Source of the DNA: Trematomus loennbergii
Lineage: Eukaryota; Chordata; Actinopteri; Perciformes; Nototheniidae
DNA length: 64,000 nucleotides
Reading direction: 5' to 3'
Assembly: GCA_012861695.1 (NCBI GenBank)
Contig: JAAOOA010000011.1
Location: 1-64,000 of the forward strand
This document shows, in pieces, positions 11,830-23,754 of this stretch. A model generated the notes under the pieces. That model saw nothing but the letters and a program-made list of their open reading frames with translations, did no database searches and was not told the origin of the DNA. Each line of letters begins with the position of its first letter. Within the stretch, counting starts at the first letter, position 1. Made by a program: the position numbers and the translations under genes.

Positions 11830-13101
11830 CAATATAGTAATGCTCATCAGTGTGTGATTTATTAACTCCTTCATGCATGAATTACAACAAACTAAGGATA
11901 TTTTCATCTTTATGCATGAGACATTTTTTTTAAACTGATTTTAAGTAATATAATGTTTAACAAACCAATGAACAAAATTATATATTATGCAAAAACTATA
12001 AAATACAATACACAAATTATAATAACATCCACTGTGTTGCCTGATGTGCAACTATACCATCCGAAACCCCATGCATATACAAGAAAACAGCATTAAATTA
12101 GCAGTCTCTAATGTAGTGACCACAATGCATGAAAGGTTTTTTTTTAAAAAGTGCAATTATAAACAAAATGTAATAACACTGCAATTACACTATTTAGGAG
12201 TTTTAGGTCCGATGCCTCCAGTGATATGGCTGATGTTGTGGAGGCTTTTCGCATCATCTCTTGCGAGGATCTGTACTCAGCAAGTTTCTCTTGAAACATT
12301 CCGGTGGCTGACCAACATGACACAGGTGTTTGGTGCTGAGATGTCTCTGGAGGTGCGCTGGTTTCATCGAGCTGTTGGCTAGTGTCTCCCCACAGAAAAA
12401 ACACAAAGCCTGGGGCGGGTTGCCGTTTGTTGACGTGAATCCCATCATAGCATACGCCTCCTGATATTGATGGCATTTTGTTGGCTCAATTTTGGCTCTC
12501 TTTTTTTCTCCGTTGTCCACGTTCCCTACTGTAGTGCTGCTACGTTTAAACCACGATTCCATTTCAATGTCTATTCGTTATAATATAATATTGCAACTGG
12601 CTTTCCGCTCAGCGTGGTTCCGGGCTAGAGCCTGATTTAGCTCTGGTTCTTCCTGTTTCCACCGCAGTGCAGCCGGCTCTCAGTACCGAAACCCGGTTCT
12701 TAGCTGGCCCCACTCGGCTGCCCGGCAAGAACCAATACGCTTACGTCGGAGGGGGGTGAGATTAACCTGAGCAATAACAGTTAATGGCGAGTACGGCATT
12801 ACAAGTTGTAACAAGCAGTAGCGCTGAGCAAAGTGACTAGAACATGACCACACACTTGTAAAAACAGAGAAGAACCAGTTAAGCACCAGAAAAGCACAAG
12901 AACGGATCTTGAACCCTTGGTGGTTCTAGAAATATGTAATATAACATTTTATTTTCTATTTAATTTATTGTACTATGATTATTTTTGTAATCATGCATGG
13001 TATTTTTTTAATTAACCTTTTTTTTTTTTTTTTATCTCACGTACCCCTGCAGTACCCCAACGTACCCCAGGGGTCCGTGTACCCCCATTTGAGAATCACT
13101 G
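11680..13101. mobile_element. hAT element 3 with remnant BED-finger transposase (1422 bp)
   Basis: The ends are CAGTGCTTCTCAAAC and ATTTGAGAATCACTG, flanked by GTCTAGAG at 11672-11679 and 13102-13109. It carries an (AT)n tract near 11790-11823 and a minus-strand transposase 5' fragment (12144-12562). The rest of the transposase is missing, so the element is internally deleted. Confidence 0.93.
12144..12562 (-). pseudogene. hAT transposase N-terminal fragment (BED zinc finger)
   Basis: The frame from the ATG at 12562 encodes a basic N-terminus, then AMMGFTSTN, CFFCGETLANSSMKP and HLQRHLSTKH. This is the Cys-X2-Cys...His-X(4)-His pattern of BED fingers in ZBED5-like and Charlie-like hAT transposases. 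The similarity then moves to another frame (MFQEKLAEYRSSQ, to about 12144), so at least one frameshift is present. The dimerisation and catalytic regions are absent. It is not expected to be functional. Confidence 0.8.
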
Positions 13102-13109
13102 GTCTAGAG

Positions 13110-14184
13110 CAGTGGTTCCCAAACGGTGTGCCGCGGCACACTGGTGTGCCGTGAGGCAAGTCCGGGTGTGCCGTGGGATTTTGTGACAACCATACATTAT
13201 TATTGCAATATACAACTACACAAAATAATTATTTTTACTATATCAGTACTTTGTATGCACTCATTTCATAATACAGAGGCAAACTCTATACCTAAAAACA
13301 ATTATTTAAAAAAAAATCCTCACAGAACCCCATATTTCGCTGTTAACGCAGTTGCAGGTGGGAATTATAAGACCGTGACACATCGAAGGCTGAAGGACAA
13401 CACTAGAACTGTGTAACTTTTTTTCAATAAAATATTAAAGTCTTCCAGTCCGTGACTTTTCCTGAAAGTGTGTTATGTAGCACCCTATGTTGTTGAAAAT
13501 TGTCAATATGAAGTCAGATTGAAGAAATCCCCCAAAAATTGCCATTTATACCTATTTCCGCCCAGCGGGTCATATTGACCCCACCCCTTTTCATATAAAC
13601 ATGACGTGTTGCTATAGCAACGCCTTTTGTCTACTGCGGTTCCTTATAGATTGAGAGATAGATTGAGAGAGAGAGAGATAGATGGATAGATATATTGATA
13701 GATAGTTATAGATAGAGAGAGAGAGAGATAGAGACAGTCTGTAGTGAAGGAGTGCGCTCCCGCTCACGGGAGACTGCTCGCGCTGCGCTCCGCAGCAAAC
13801 AGCTGTGGGGCGAGTTGAAAGTACGTTATGCTGGCCGCGGTGTCTAAATAATGCTTCCGGGCCAGCGGGCCATTTTAATGTCGAGCCCTGAGAGTCCACA
13901 GATTATATTGGTATACGTTTCATCCCTGTGCTTTGATGAAGCCTAATTTGATAAAGTTTCAAATTAATTTCTGAAATATTTCGTTAATAAATATTTCATG
14001 AGTAATATAGTTGTCTTTGTCACATTTTATTTGGCATTAGTAAATAATTATGCACATTTACAGATATTTTACATGATATGAGTGATAACACGTGTTATAA
14101 GGGCTATTTCGCACAATAGGTGTGCCTTGAGATTTTTACTTGTCCTTTGGTGTGCCTTGGGCACAAAAAGTTTGGGAACCACTG
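13110..14184. mobile_element. hAT element 4, non-autonomous (1075 bp)
   Basis: The ends are CAGTGGTTCCCAAAC and GTTTGGGAACCACTG, flanked by GTCTAGAG at 13102-13109 and 14185-14192. It is a sibling of element 2 with a different internal segment, which includes a GATA/GAGA microsatellite at about 13647-13736. No transposase is seen. Confidence 0.93.
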
Positions 14185-14192
14185 GTCTAGAG

Positions 14193-14640
14193 TACTGTAC
14201 GCCATGAAAACGTGACCTCTGACCTTAGTTTTGACCTTGTTGTAGGTCACAGGGGTCCCACATTTTGCAAACGGGTTCCACACAAGTTAAGCAACACACT
14301 CTCAAAGTCTTGGAGCGCCAAGCACCTTTTTTTCAATTCAATTTTCTCCCCCCCCCCACCAAGGGTGTCAGATTCTTAGCTCCAGACAGGATTTTGTGAG
14401 AAAGTTTGAAATGTTATTGAAAAAAAATGTCTGGGTGGGTTAGGGTTCCCATATTTCAGATTCCTGATCTGGGCCCTATTTAGAAGCCCCTGAAGAAAAA
14501 ATTATCACCCTCCCACCCCCCCCCTAAGTATAAGTACAACATTACAAATATTTGCTAAGTGGACCCCATATTGGGTTGACGGACACCCCCCAACATTACA
14601 AATATTTGGTAAGTGGGACCCCATATTGGGTTGACGGACT
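14193..14640. repeat. repeat unit 2, right half, and a short duplication
   Basis: 14193-14345 continues the unit interrupted at 9371, matching 8958-9110 with CACACAAGTTAAGCAACAC. Beyond it, a segment of about 48 bp ending ATTGGGTTGACGGAC is present twice, at about 14533-14583 and 14591-14639. No gene is seen. Confidence 0.8.
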
Positions 14641-16904
14641 TCAGTTTGTGGGAATAACAGAACACTGCTAACTCATAGCTTGTAGCCTCATAGCCAATGT
14701 AAACGGTTAGAACTCAAAGTTGCGATGAGGTCTTAAAATGTATGGAAAGGGTCTTAAAAGGTATTACATTTGACTTCAGGATTCCTGCATAGGCTATACC
14801 CTGTAATAACATAACACTGCTAACTCATAGCCTCAGTTTGTATGAATATCAGAACACTGCCCATGTTTATCCTTAGCTTGAACAGTGCTACATTTGTGTT
14901 AATATCTGAAGACTGCTAACTCATAGCTTGAGTTGGTATGACAGTCAGAAGATTGCTATCATATAGCTTCAGTTTGTGGGAATAACAGAACACTGCTAAC
15001 TCATAGCTTCAGTTTGTGGGAATAACAGAACACTGCTAACTCATAGCTTGAGTTGATATGACTGTCAGAAGATTGCTATCATATAGCTTCAGTTTGTGGG
15101 AAAACAGAACACTGCTAACTCATAGCTTCAGTTTGTGGGAATTAAAGAACACTGCTAACGCATAGCTCAGTTGTGGGAATACCAACACAGTCTCACGGCA
15201 TTTTGTGTTATAGTCACGAAATTAATCTATTGATTCGTGTTCACCAACACGATTTCGCCATTTTTTTCGTGTCACACAGAATGATTTTAAAAGCAATGTA
15301 AATAATAACAAATTAGAAGGAAAAAGACATTTAAAAAAATACAGATTTAAGTATTCTGACACAGAACGATTTTAGAAGCAATGTATTTATATTGGTAGTA
15401 TGTTTCGTGCCTGCACCAAATAATAACAAATTAGAAGGAAAAAAAGATGACATAAAATACAGATTTCAGTATTCTGAGGCTCTGAGCCCCATTTCTTTTC
15501 CTCACTGACGGCAACAAAACTCAGACATTATACAATTTAAAATAAAAGGGATAGGGTTAGGCTTAGGGTAAGATATTGAGTAAGAACATGTTTTTATGAA
15601 CCACACGGCTTCTGGTCTTCCAAGACCCGACTGGACAAAAAGACGTGTTGCAGGCACGAAACATACTACCAATAGAAATACATTGCATTTAAAATCGTTC
15701 TGTGTGACACGAAAAAAAAGTGAAAATCGTGTTGGTGAACACGAATCAATAGATTAAATTAATTTCGTGACTATAACACGAAATGCCGTGAGACTGGGTT
15801 GGAATAACAGACCACTGCTAACTCATAGCTTCAGTTTGTGGGAATAACAGAACACTGCTAACTCATAGCTTCAGTTTGTGGGAATAAGAGAACACTGCTA
15901 ACGCATAGCTTCAGTTTGTGGGAATAACAGACCACTGCTAACTCATAGCTTCAGTTTGTGGGAATAACAGAACACTGCTAACTCATAGCTTGAGTTGATA
16001 TGACTGTCAGAAGATTGCTATCATATAGCTTCAGTTTGTGGGAATAACAGAACACTGCAAACTCATAGCTTCAATTTGTGGGAATAACAGAACACTGCTA
16101 ACTCATAGCTTCAGTTTGGGAATAACAGACCACTGCTAACTCATAGCTTCAGTTTGTGGGAATAACAGACCACTGCTAACTCATAGCTTCAGTTTGTGGG
16201 AATAACAGAACACTGCTAACTCATAGCTTCAGTTTGTGGGAATAACAGACCACTGCTAACTCATAGCTTCAGTTTGTGGGAATAAGAGAACACTGCTAAC
16301 GCATAGCTTCAGTTTGTGGAATAACAGACCACTGCTAACGCATAGCTTCAGTTTGTGGGAATAAGAGAACACTGCTAACGCATAGCTTCAGTTTGTGGGA
16401 ATAACAGAACACTGCTAACGCATAGCTTCAGTTTGTGGGAATAACAGACCACTGCTAACTCATAGCTTCAGTTTGTGGGAATAACAGAAAACTGCTAACT
16501 CATAGCTTCAGTTTGTGGGAATAACAGAACACTGCTAACTCATAGCTTCAGTTGTGGGAATAACAGAACACTGCTAACGCATAGCTTCAGTTGGTGGGAA
16601 TAACAGAACACTGCTAACGCATAGCTTCAGTTTGTGGGAATAACAGACCACTGCTAACTCATAGCTTCAGTTTGTGGGAATAAGAGAACACTGCTAAGTC
16701 ATAGCTTGAGTTGGTATGACTGTCAGAAGATTGCTATCATATAGCTTCAGTTTGTGGGAATAACAGAACACTGCTAACTCATAGCTTCAGTTTGTGGGAA
16801 TAACAGAACACTGCTAACTCATAGCTTCAGTTTGTGGGAATAACAGAACACTGCTAACTCATAGCTTCAGTTTGTGGGAATAACAGAACACTGCTAACTC
16901 ATAG
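14638..16904. repeat. 40-bp satellite array
   Basis: The unit is about 40 bp: AACACTGCTAACTCATAGCT followed by TCAGTTTGTGGGAATAACAG. About 40 copies occur, many near identical, with recurring variants (AACGCATAG, GACCACTGC, AATAAGAGAACAC). A divergent unit with GACTGTCAGAAGATTGC is interspersed near 14940, 15060, 16000 and 16720. The array is interrupted by the element at 15182-15802 and is bounded on the right by the 3' end of a LINE. Confidence 0.96.
15182..15802. mobile_element. long-TIR element inside the 40-bp satellite (621 bp)
   Basis: The ends are CCAACACAGTCTCACGGC and GCCGTGAGACTGGGTTGG, with inverted arms of roughly 150 bp or more. AATA flanks both ends (15178-15181 and 15803-15806) and occurs once in each intact satellite unit, consistent with a 4-bp target duplication. 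No coding frame is present. The superfamily is not assigned. Confidence 0.85.
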
Positions 16905-17418
16905 TTCAAGGTTCAAGGTTCAAGGTTCTTTATTGTCAATCTGACATAGCTACAGAGTAATTATGTAGTTGAAAATCTTATGTCACAGGCTTCTCCAACA
17001 ATGCAACATAATAACATAATAACAATAAGAGCATGAGCAATACAAAAATAATAATAGTTATAAAATGAAATAAAGTTATGATGTGGAATAGTGCAGTACG
17101 AGTCTATATACAAGTTATTGGAATGATATATATATATTAGGTATTAGATACATACTACTGAGTAGCAGATGAATGTTTGATGTTGTTTCAACAGTTCAAT
17201 TTTTTAACAGTCTCACTGCCCGCGGAAGAAACTGTCTCTGAATCTTCTTGTCCTTGCCAGGATGCTGCGGTAACGTCTGCCAGACGGCAACAGAAAGAAC
17301 AGTTTGTGGCTGGGGTGATGGGGGTCTTTGATAATCCGTAGTGATTTCTTCCTGAGCCGCTGGGAGTAAAGGTCCTCCATGGATGGCAGCTCCGTCCTGG
17401 TGATGTGCTGTGCAGTTT

Positions 17419-18488
17419 TCACCACCTCTGTAAAGCCTTACGATCGAGGTCGGTGCAGCTGCCGTACCAGGCCGTCATGCTGCCAGTCAGGATACTCTCT
17501 ATCGTGCACCTGTAGAAGTTGCAGAGTATCCTGGAATCCATTTTGAACCTCCTCAACCTGCGGAGGAAGAAGAGCCGCTGTCGAGCTTTCTTGGTGATGG
17601 TGGTGGTGTGAAGAGACCATGTCAGGTCCTCAGTGATGTGGACCCCAAGGAACCTGAAGCTTTTGACTCTCTCCACCGTAGTCCCATTGATGGCGATGGG
17701 GGCGTGTCCCTCTCCCTGCTGCTTCCTGTAATCCACAATCAGCTCCTTTGTTTTGCTGATGTTGAGATGGAGGTTGTTATCCTGGCACCAAGATGTCAGG
17801 TTTTCGACCTCCTCTCTGTACGCCGTCTCGTCATCGTCTGTGATCTGGCCGATGACGGTCGTGTCATCAGCAAACTTCACGATGGTGTTGGAGCTGTGTG
17901 TGGCCACGCAGTCGTGGGTGAACAGGGAGTAGAGGAGAGGGCTGAGCACGCAGCCTTGAGGGGCACCGGTGTTTAGAATCAGGGTGGAGGATGTGATGTT
18001 TCCCACCCGCACTGCCTGGGGTCTGCCCGTCAGGAAGTTCAGGATCCAGTCACAGAGGGCGCTGTTGAGCCCGAGTCTCTGAGCTTGATGGCCAGCTTGG
18101 AGGGCACAATGGTATTGAATGCTGAACTGTAGTCAATGAACAGCATTCTCACATATGTGTTCCTGTTCTTCGGGTCCAGGTGTGAGAGGGCAGTGTGGAG
18201 GGTGAGGGCTATGGCGTCGTCTGTGGACCTGTTTGCTCTGTAGGCAAACTGCAGGGGGTCCAGAGATTCAGGGAGGGAGGAGGTGATGAATGATTTGACT
18301 AACCGCTCAAAGCACTTCATTATGGTGGAGGTGAGTGCTACTGGGCGGTAGTCGTTGGGGCAGGTGATGATTGTCTTTTTGGGGACAGGAACGATGGTGG
18401 AGTGTTTAAGACATGTGGGGACTACAGACTGCAGCAGGGACCTGTTGAAGATGTCTGTGAACACCTCTGCCAGCTGAACTGCACACAC
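17419..18488 (-). pseudogene. LINE reverse transcriptase, frameshifted
   Basis: The upstream frame (18488-18039) has [29 protein letters not shown] and [12 protein letters not shown], the early RT blocks. The downstream frame (18012-17419) has [19 protein letters not shown] and the catalytic FADD box in [14 protein letters not shown], then LGVHI and [13 protein letters not shown]. The break between them lies near 18015-18050. The two aspartates of the FADD box are intact. The ORF as a whole is not. Confidence 0.88.
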
Positions 18489-19073
18489 CCTGAGAACACG
18501 GCCAGGGATGCCATCAGGTCCAGGAGCCTTGTGTGGGTTAACCCTTTTAAAGGATTTACAACATCTGCCCTATTTAAAACAAAAGGGCAGTGTAGCTCCT
18601 GGTCCCTCTGTACCTCCACAGCCCGGCTGCTCTCAAAGCGTGCAAAAAAACTGTCAGCTCATCTGGGAGAGATGCGCACGCAGACACTCCCGCAGCACCC
18701 CCCGCTGCTCCTTTGTAGTCAGTCATTGTCCTTAGTCCCGCCCACATATTCCTAGTGTTACAGCCTTTGAAGTCAGATTCCACCTTCTCTTTGTACTGTC
18801 TCTTTGCATTTTTAATTGCTCTCCGGAGATCATACCTAGACTTCCTGTACTCCTCCAAATCTCCCGCTGTGTGCGCGATAGTGCGCGCTTTCACTTGCGC
18901 GCACATCGGAGTTTATCCAGGGCTTTTGATTTGGGAATGTCCGTACAGAAACCTTCGGTACCACGTCATCGATGCATTTCCCAATGTAGCAGATGACAGT
19001 GTCCGTGTGTGTGTTGATGTTATTGTCCTCAAACACACTCCAATCCGTGGATGCAAAGCAATCCTGCAGTGCC

Positions 19074-19840
19074 TCATCTGACTCCTCGCTCCATCGTTGT
19101 ACTGTCTTGTAATCGGTCTGTCCCTTTTAAGTTTCTGCTTGTACGCAGGCAACAACAGTAGTGAGATATGGTCTGATTTGCCGAAGGGAGGGCGAGGGAG
19201 AGCCTTATATCCATTCCGGAAAGGGGAATAAACATGGTCCAGTATGTTTCCCCGCGCGTCGGGAAGCTGATGTGTTGGTAATATTTTGGCAAAACCTTCT
19301 TCATGTTGGCGGTGTTGAAATCTCCGGCCACAACGAACGCCGCATCTGGCCGTGAAGTCTCGGTTTTATCAATAATCCCAAACAGCTGATCGAGTGCCGT
19401 GTTGTTGTCGGCGAGTGGCTGCGGCGGGATATACACTGCTGTTATCCAACAGATGTGAATTCCCTCGGCAGATGGAAGGCCCGACATGAGATCATGAGGT
19501 GCTCTAGATGTGGAACAGTCCGATGAAATAATCTTCACATCTGAGCACCAGTTGTTGTTAGTCATTACACACACACCGCCTCCCTTACTTTTCCCCGAGT
19601 TTGCAGTCCGGTCCTGACGAAAATAGAGAATCCATCAGGGACAATGGCGGAGTCCGGGATAGCGGGGTTGAGCCAAGTCTCAGTGAGAATTAACACGTTA
19701 CAGTTCTTAATGTCCCGTTGAAAAGCAATCCGGCTTCTGAGTTCATCTAGCTTATTTTCAATGGATTGAACATTAGCCAGAAGAATACTCGGAAGAGGGG
19801 GTCGATTCTCTCGTTTTTTCTTTTTGTCTTTAGGGGACAT
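19074..19840 (-). pseudogene. LINE endonuclease domain, frameshifted
   Basis: An ATG at 19840 opens a Lys-rich start followed by ANVQSIENKLDELR and LILTETWL, the N-terminal endonuclease blocks. A frame change near 19570 leads to ITAVYIPPQ and VVAGDFNTA, the central GDFN block. The final His block is degenerate. Confidence 0.82.
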
Positions 19841-20264
19841 ACGACATATCAAATCATATCTACAAATCGAGCCGAAGCTAACAAGCATAGTCCCGACTGC
19901 CTAGCATGCGGGGAAATGGGGAGAAAAACCTTAATTAGACTTTGAAGACTTGAAATGGCCATAAGTCGTTCCAACAGGTGGCCGTGCATACCCCACTTGG
20001 TGTGTGCGTTGCCGCCGCCCCCCTCAAGGTGCACAGCGAGTTTGAAGCAAATTGGTGCATTTTTCATTTTTAAGATGCAATAGGATAAGGGTCCAGTTAC
20101 CACCGCTATTGTAGTTTATAATGTGCATATCTGGGGCTACGATTTGGGCATCTATATGGGACCTGGTCTGGGTGATAGATTGGGCCCCTGCCTACATGTG
20201 TGTGAAATGTGGGCACGGCGGTGGTCTTCCTTGTTACTGCAATTTGACTTTAACTTTACACCAG
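19841..20264. other. flank of the LINE; repeat-related, no gene
   Basis: ATATCTACAAATCGAGCCGA and CGACTGCCTAGCATGC at 19855-19915 also occur near 30457 and 38387, so this belongs to the dispersed block family. TCTGGGTGATAG and TTGGGCCCC near 20170 recur near 29318. No coding signal is seen. Confidence 0.55.
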
Positions 20265-20755
20265 TGTACTCGGTGTGCCAGGGAAGATGTGCTGTGAATA
20301 TCAAATGCGTCAATGGTATACTTGATTTTATATGAATATTCTTTGACTTTGATGTCCGGCGTCATTCAGATTCCGCTATGGTTGCATACAATAGCACATT
20401 CTGAACAACCCCTGGGTTAAGGTTGGTGGTTGGGGTAAAGGGTTAGGGGCTCTCGTAGTGTAGTTTAATGTGAATAGCTGGCGCTACGAGGTGTATTATT
20501 ATTGTAGCATTTTAAGCAACTATTAGGCAAATTAATTAATAATCTAGCAGTCTATCCGTTTGAGACACAACAGTATGACTTTAAGCACAAATGATTTTGT
20601 CTAATAAATTAAAACAAAAAGGGGGCTTAGTAAACTTAATTTTTTAGTACATATAAAATAGGTAATGAGATCATCTATTCATTATGTTTGTCTAACTGCT
20701 ACACATGTATTTATACATAAATGTAGATATTTATGAACATCTAAATATAGTTGTT
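20265..20755. repeat. dispersed block copy 1 (empty site for the 5.67-kb insertion)
   Basis: 20265-20630 matches 32015-32396 almost base for base, and 20585-20755 matches 30093-30270 and 38067-38200. At 20628-20640 the sequence runs GGGGGCTTAGTAAACTTAAT without interruption. In the 32-38 kb copy the 5.67-kb element lies between CTTA and TAGTAAAC. Confidence 0.9.
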
Positions 20756-21300
20756 AAAGTCAGGCCAGTAATGAGCTCAATAATTCACATGTATTATTAC
20801 TTTATAAATTAAGAGTACTAGGCGTCTATTACAAAACCTTTGAAGGAATCGTCATGCATTCTGAATGTTTCTGTACTTTAAAAACAGGCTTCATGGCTCA
20901 AGATCCTGTTCATACTAATTTGTGAATTTAACATCCATATTCACTCTTCAAAACTGAAACACCAATATTTTTTTTTAAAGCATTGCAGGCCTAAAGCTCC
21001 ACGTCAGTGACCTATATTTAATTTCTTCCATCAAACTTTAAAATGGCAAACAGCATGTTTTTAAAGATTTAATCTTTTAAGAAACAAAATATCAACTTTG
21101 AACAGAAGGTTTTAAAAACACGTTTTTAATGCAAATAAACTTGAAACATAAATCTATTTGTCATTTCAAAATTCACTTTTATTGTCTGTGTGAAAGGCAC
21201 AGTAGGCTATGAGCGAATACATAAACATTAAACAATAACAAAGTCGTACAATATATACCATGTGCTACTATCGATTAAGTATGATGAGAGTTTACAGCCC
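20756..21300. other. AT-rich, no feature recognised
   Basis: No open frame over 60 codons, no array and no recognised transposon end was seen. Confidence 0.4.
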
Positions 21301-21309
21301 GCGACCCCC

Positions 21310-21428
21310 AAAATAACAGTACCAGAGACTGGCGACCCCCGACGGGATAGTGATCTCCAGTGTGCAGGTCTCCCTTGAAAAAGAGATCAATGATCTCAAT
21401 GGGATTTCACCTGGATAAATAAAGGTTT
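21310..21428. repeat. short interspersed LINE/SINE-tail-like repeat
   Basis: The segment holds CAGGTCTCCCTTGAAAAAGA, ATCTCAATGGG and GATAAATAAAGG. The same motif set occurs inverted at about 25215-25330 (TTTATTTAACCAGATTGGTC and CAAGGGAGACCTGCAG). The pattern is common in teleost interspersed repeats. The exact family is not assigned. Confidence 0.6.
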
Positions 21429-21433
21429 TTGAA

Positions 21434-21616
21434 TTGTGCTGGGCAGTGTGGCGGCGGAGGGAGCCGAGGGCACCACCGGAGGAGACGAGCGATGACAGCA
21501 GCATCACCGTGGTTCAGAACGGGGAGTTCCTGGGCACGGCGCCGCTCCCCGCACAGACTGAGGGGACTTGTTGCACGGAGCCCATCACCGGGGAAGCTGC
21601 CGGACCGAGAGTTTGA
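21434..21616 (+). other. GC-rich, exon-like open fragment
   Basis: A local GC-rich block in AT-rich surroundings has a 60-codon frame with ordinary protein composition (PPEETSDDSSITVVQNGEF, then EPITGEAAGPR). A run of AAATAAATAAA follows at about 21672. It may be a processed or captured fragment of a host gene. I do not recognise the parent, and it may equally be chance. Confidence 0.3.
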
Positions 21617-21835
21617 TCCTGCCTGCGGCGGGAGAAAGCGGCCTGCCCTTGGCTCTGGGGCCTCCTTAAACAAATAAATAAAAAACCTTTTAAATAAAAC
21701 ATTCATCTTAACAGATAAGATTTGATCATTTATTTTAAACGTCAGGCCTACAGCATGGTCACAAACCCCATCTAAAAACAGAGGCTCTGTCCTAATTACC
21801 TGATTGCATCTGTTATGCCCCACATATGGGGAAAA

Positions 21836-21870
<35 letters not shown>
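21836..21870. repeat. (ATT)n microsatellite
   Basis: Uninterrupted TTA repeats. Confidence 0.97.
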
Positions 21871-21871
<1 letters not shown>

Positions 21872-21934
21872 CAGACAAGAAAACAGACACGTTGTTAGTT
21901 TGCTTCAAGTCCAATGTATTATGCCAGCCAACGA

Positions 21935-22150
21935 CATAGAATAGAATAGGGAGGGATGAAACCCTCTTTAATGGTCACACATGCAGAGCACACAGCACAC
22001 AGTGAAATGTGTTCTCTGCTTTTAACCCATCCTAGTACCAGGAGCCTAGTACTAGGAGCAGTGGGCAGCTATTGTACAGCGCCCGGGGAGCAATGGGAGT
22101 GAGGGGGGACGGGGGATGTCCGGTGCCTTGCTCTGTGTTAGTAGTGCGTG
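21935..22150. repeat. interspersed LINE-tail-like repeat
   Basis: CAGTGAAATGTGTTCTCTGC, TTTAACCCATCC, GGAGCAGTGGGCAGC, ACAGCGCCCGGGGAGCA and GGTGCCTTGCTC occur in the order seen in a widespread teleost LINE 3' tail. No coding part is attached. Confidence 0.6.
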
Positions 22151-22389
22151 AGGCCATATGTACAGACATGTACATGGGACATGAAAACAGTGCATCTCAT
22201 ATTGACAAAAAAAAAAACCTCGCTAACCGAGTTTTCCAAATCATTCTAAAAATATGCCGTTGTGATACACGTGTAGACAACGTCTGCAGAATCATAAATG
22301 ATCATTACATTGGGGTCATTAAACCATTATTTCGCTAAGATAAAAACATTAAAGTTTTGGATTTTAGTGTAATTCACAAATGTTCCACC

Positions 22390-22509
22390 AGATGGTGCCA
22401 CACACACCCAGGGGGAAAATATAATATATTAACCCAGGAATAAGTGGGCAAAATATGGGTACATTAGTGTTTAAAGTCGTGGGAAATGTTTTAATTCAGG
22501 AGGTTTTAA
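22390..22509. repeat. satellite-related repeat, left of the TTAA element
   Basis: CACACACCCAGGGGGAAAAT, TTAACCCAGGAATAAGTG and AATTCAGGAGGTTTTA match the repeats at 23.77-24.14 kb and share CACACACCCAGGGGG with the array at 5.9-7.4 kb. Confidence 0.75.
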
Positions 22510-23750
22510 CCTGTTACGCACAGCCCCCCCGGTACCGGGCGGATAAACGCGTCATTTGCAGGAAACAACGTCTAAGGAATCTTAATATTTAATAAACTAT
22601 GAATGTTTTATATCCATGTAACGGGAAGAAACTCAGCTAACTGATCTTTTTAATTTTTTTTCCAAAAAAAAACACAATGCTAGCACTCAGCCTCTGAATT
22701 AGCCACGAGCAAAAAAATGTAACCTAAAACGGCACTTAAACTCACAATAACTCCCTTATTACTTATCCTAGATGCACAGCCAACCACTCGTTTTGGGTCT
22801 CCTGGAGACACAGAATCGTTTGGTGCCCACCTCAACACTCAGTGATAAACATTTGCGACGCTATAAACGAAAGCGTACATCATAACATGTGGAGCTAGAA
22901 ACGCTAACATGGCTTACCTTGGTCAAAACTGGTCTTCAATGGCATTAAAACGATAAAAAAACGATGCTGCAGTTAATCCATAGGTTAATCCAATGTGTCT
23001 GTGTCCTCTTTGAAATGATTTCTGATAATCCATAAGAAATAAAACTAATAATAATAATAATAAATTCAATTTCTATAGCGCTTTTCTAAGACCCAAAGAC
23101 GCTTAACATTTGTAAGCGTATTTGTAAACTGCTTTTTCGTTTCCAAATGCCAGAGCTAGAGATAGGTCCACTCTGCTGCACATTTACATGCGTGCAGCCC
23201 CCACCTTTTCTCTTCACAACGTGTGTGTGTGGGGGCCCCCCCCCTTCGATTCTATTGGCTCTAACGGTCAGAAAGAGGTGTCAACCATCCAAATCGACCA
23301 AGGGGGGCCAGAGATATGGGAAAAAAACAATTTTCACCCAAATCACCTCAGAGGTGGAGTGGTTTTGGCTAAACCTCTCTAAAAAGGTCAAATGTCACTT
23401 GTTTTGCATCAATCTTGATACAGGGTACTTATTATATGTTGTACTTTGGATTCCTGAAGCTTTTAGTCTACTAACCCATCATCCAAGGGTAGTTTTCACT
23501 ATCTGTAAAAAATAATTTTTGGACAGACACTATAATTTACAGTTTTTTACTATTTAAAATCTGAATTTTCTTTAAAATAAAAAACATCTATATTGATGCT
23601 GACACTTCTACATCCAACTCACAGATGTAACCTTGCTTTGATAAAATAAATTATTCATATAACCCTTTTAGAAGTTAAGTTGTAGTCATTTGTTTTGGGC
23701 ATGTCATTTTCTAGCCTGAAACATGAAAAACAGGCTTGGTGCTTAACAGG
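22510..23750. mobile_element. TTAA-target DNA transposon, copy 1 (1241 bp, non-autonomous)
   Basis: The ends are CCTGTTACGCAC and GTGCTTAACAGG. The left flank is TTAA (22506-22509) and the right flank GTAA (23751-23754), a one-base decay. The neighbouring repeat reads GGAGGTTTTAAGTGTGG at 23871-23888, giving the empty site. A second copy lies at 53177-55467 with perfect TTAA on both sides. TTAA targeting is known for piggyBac and Kolobok; I cannot choose between them. About 85 bp starting with AATAATAAT near 23046 is an extra insertion absent from copy 2. Confidence 0.88.
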
Positions 23751-23754
23751 GTAA

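Larger units (their letters stand above)
16905..19840 (-). mobile_element. decayed non-LTR retrotransposon, CR1/L2/Rex1-like
   Basis: Minus-strand pieces run in the expected order: an apurinic-endonuclease-like part (19840 to about 19074), a linker (18906-18574), reverse transcriptase (18488-17419) and a C-terminal Arg-rich tail (17425-17213). The 3' end carries TTCAAGG direct repeats at 16905-16932, the short tandem tail typical of CR1/L2-type LINEs. At least four frame changes or stops break the ORF. The 5' flank (19841 on) is not satellite, so the element is 5'-truncated or the flank was rearranged. I cannot separate CR1, L2 and Rex1 clades by eye. Confidence 0.85.

Noticed and set aside
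14638..16904. CRISPR-like array of 40-bp repeats
   Set aside because: The units are contiguous without unique spacers, in a vertebrate genome; it is a satellite.
17608..17976. 122-codon plus-strand frame
   Set aside because: Antisense shadow of the LINE reverse transcriptase.
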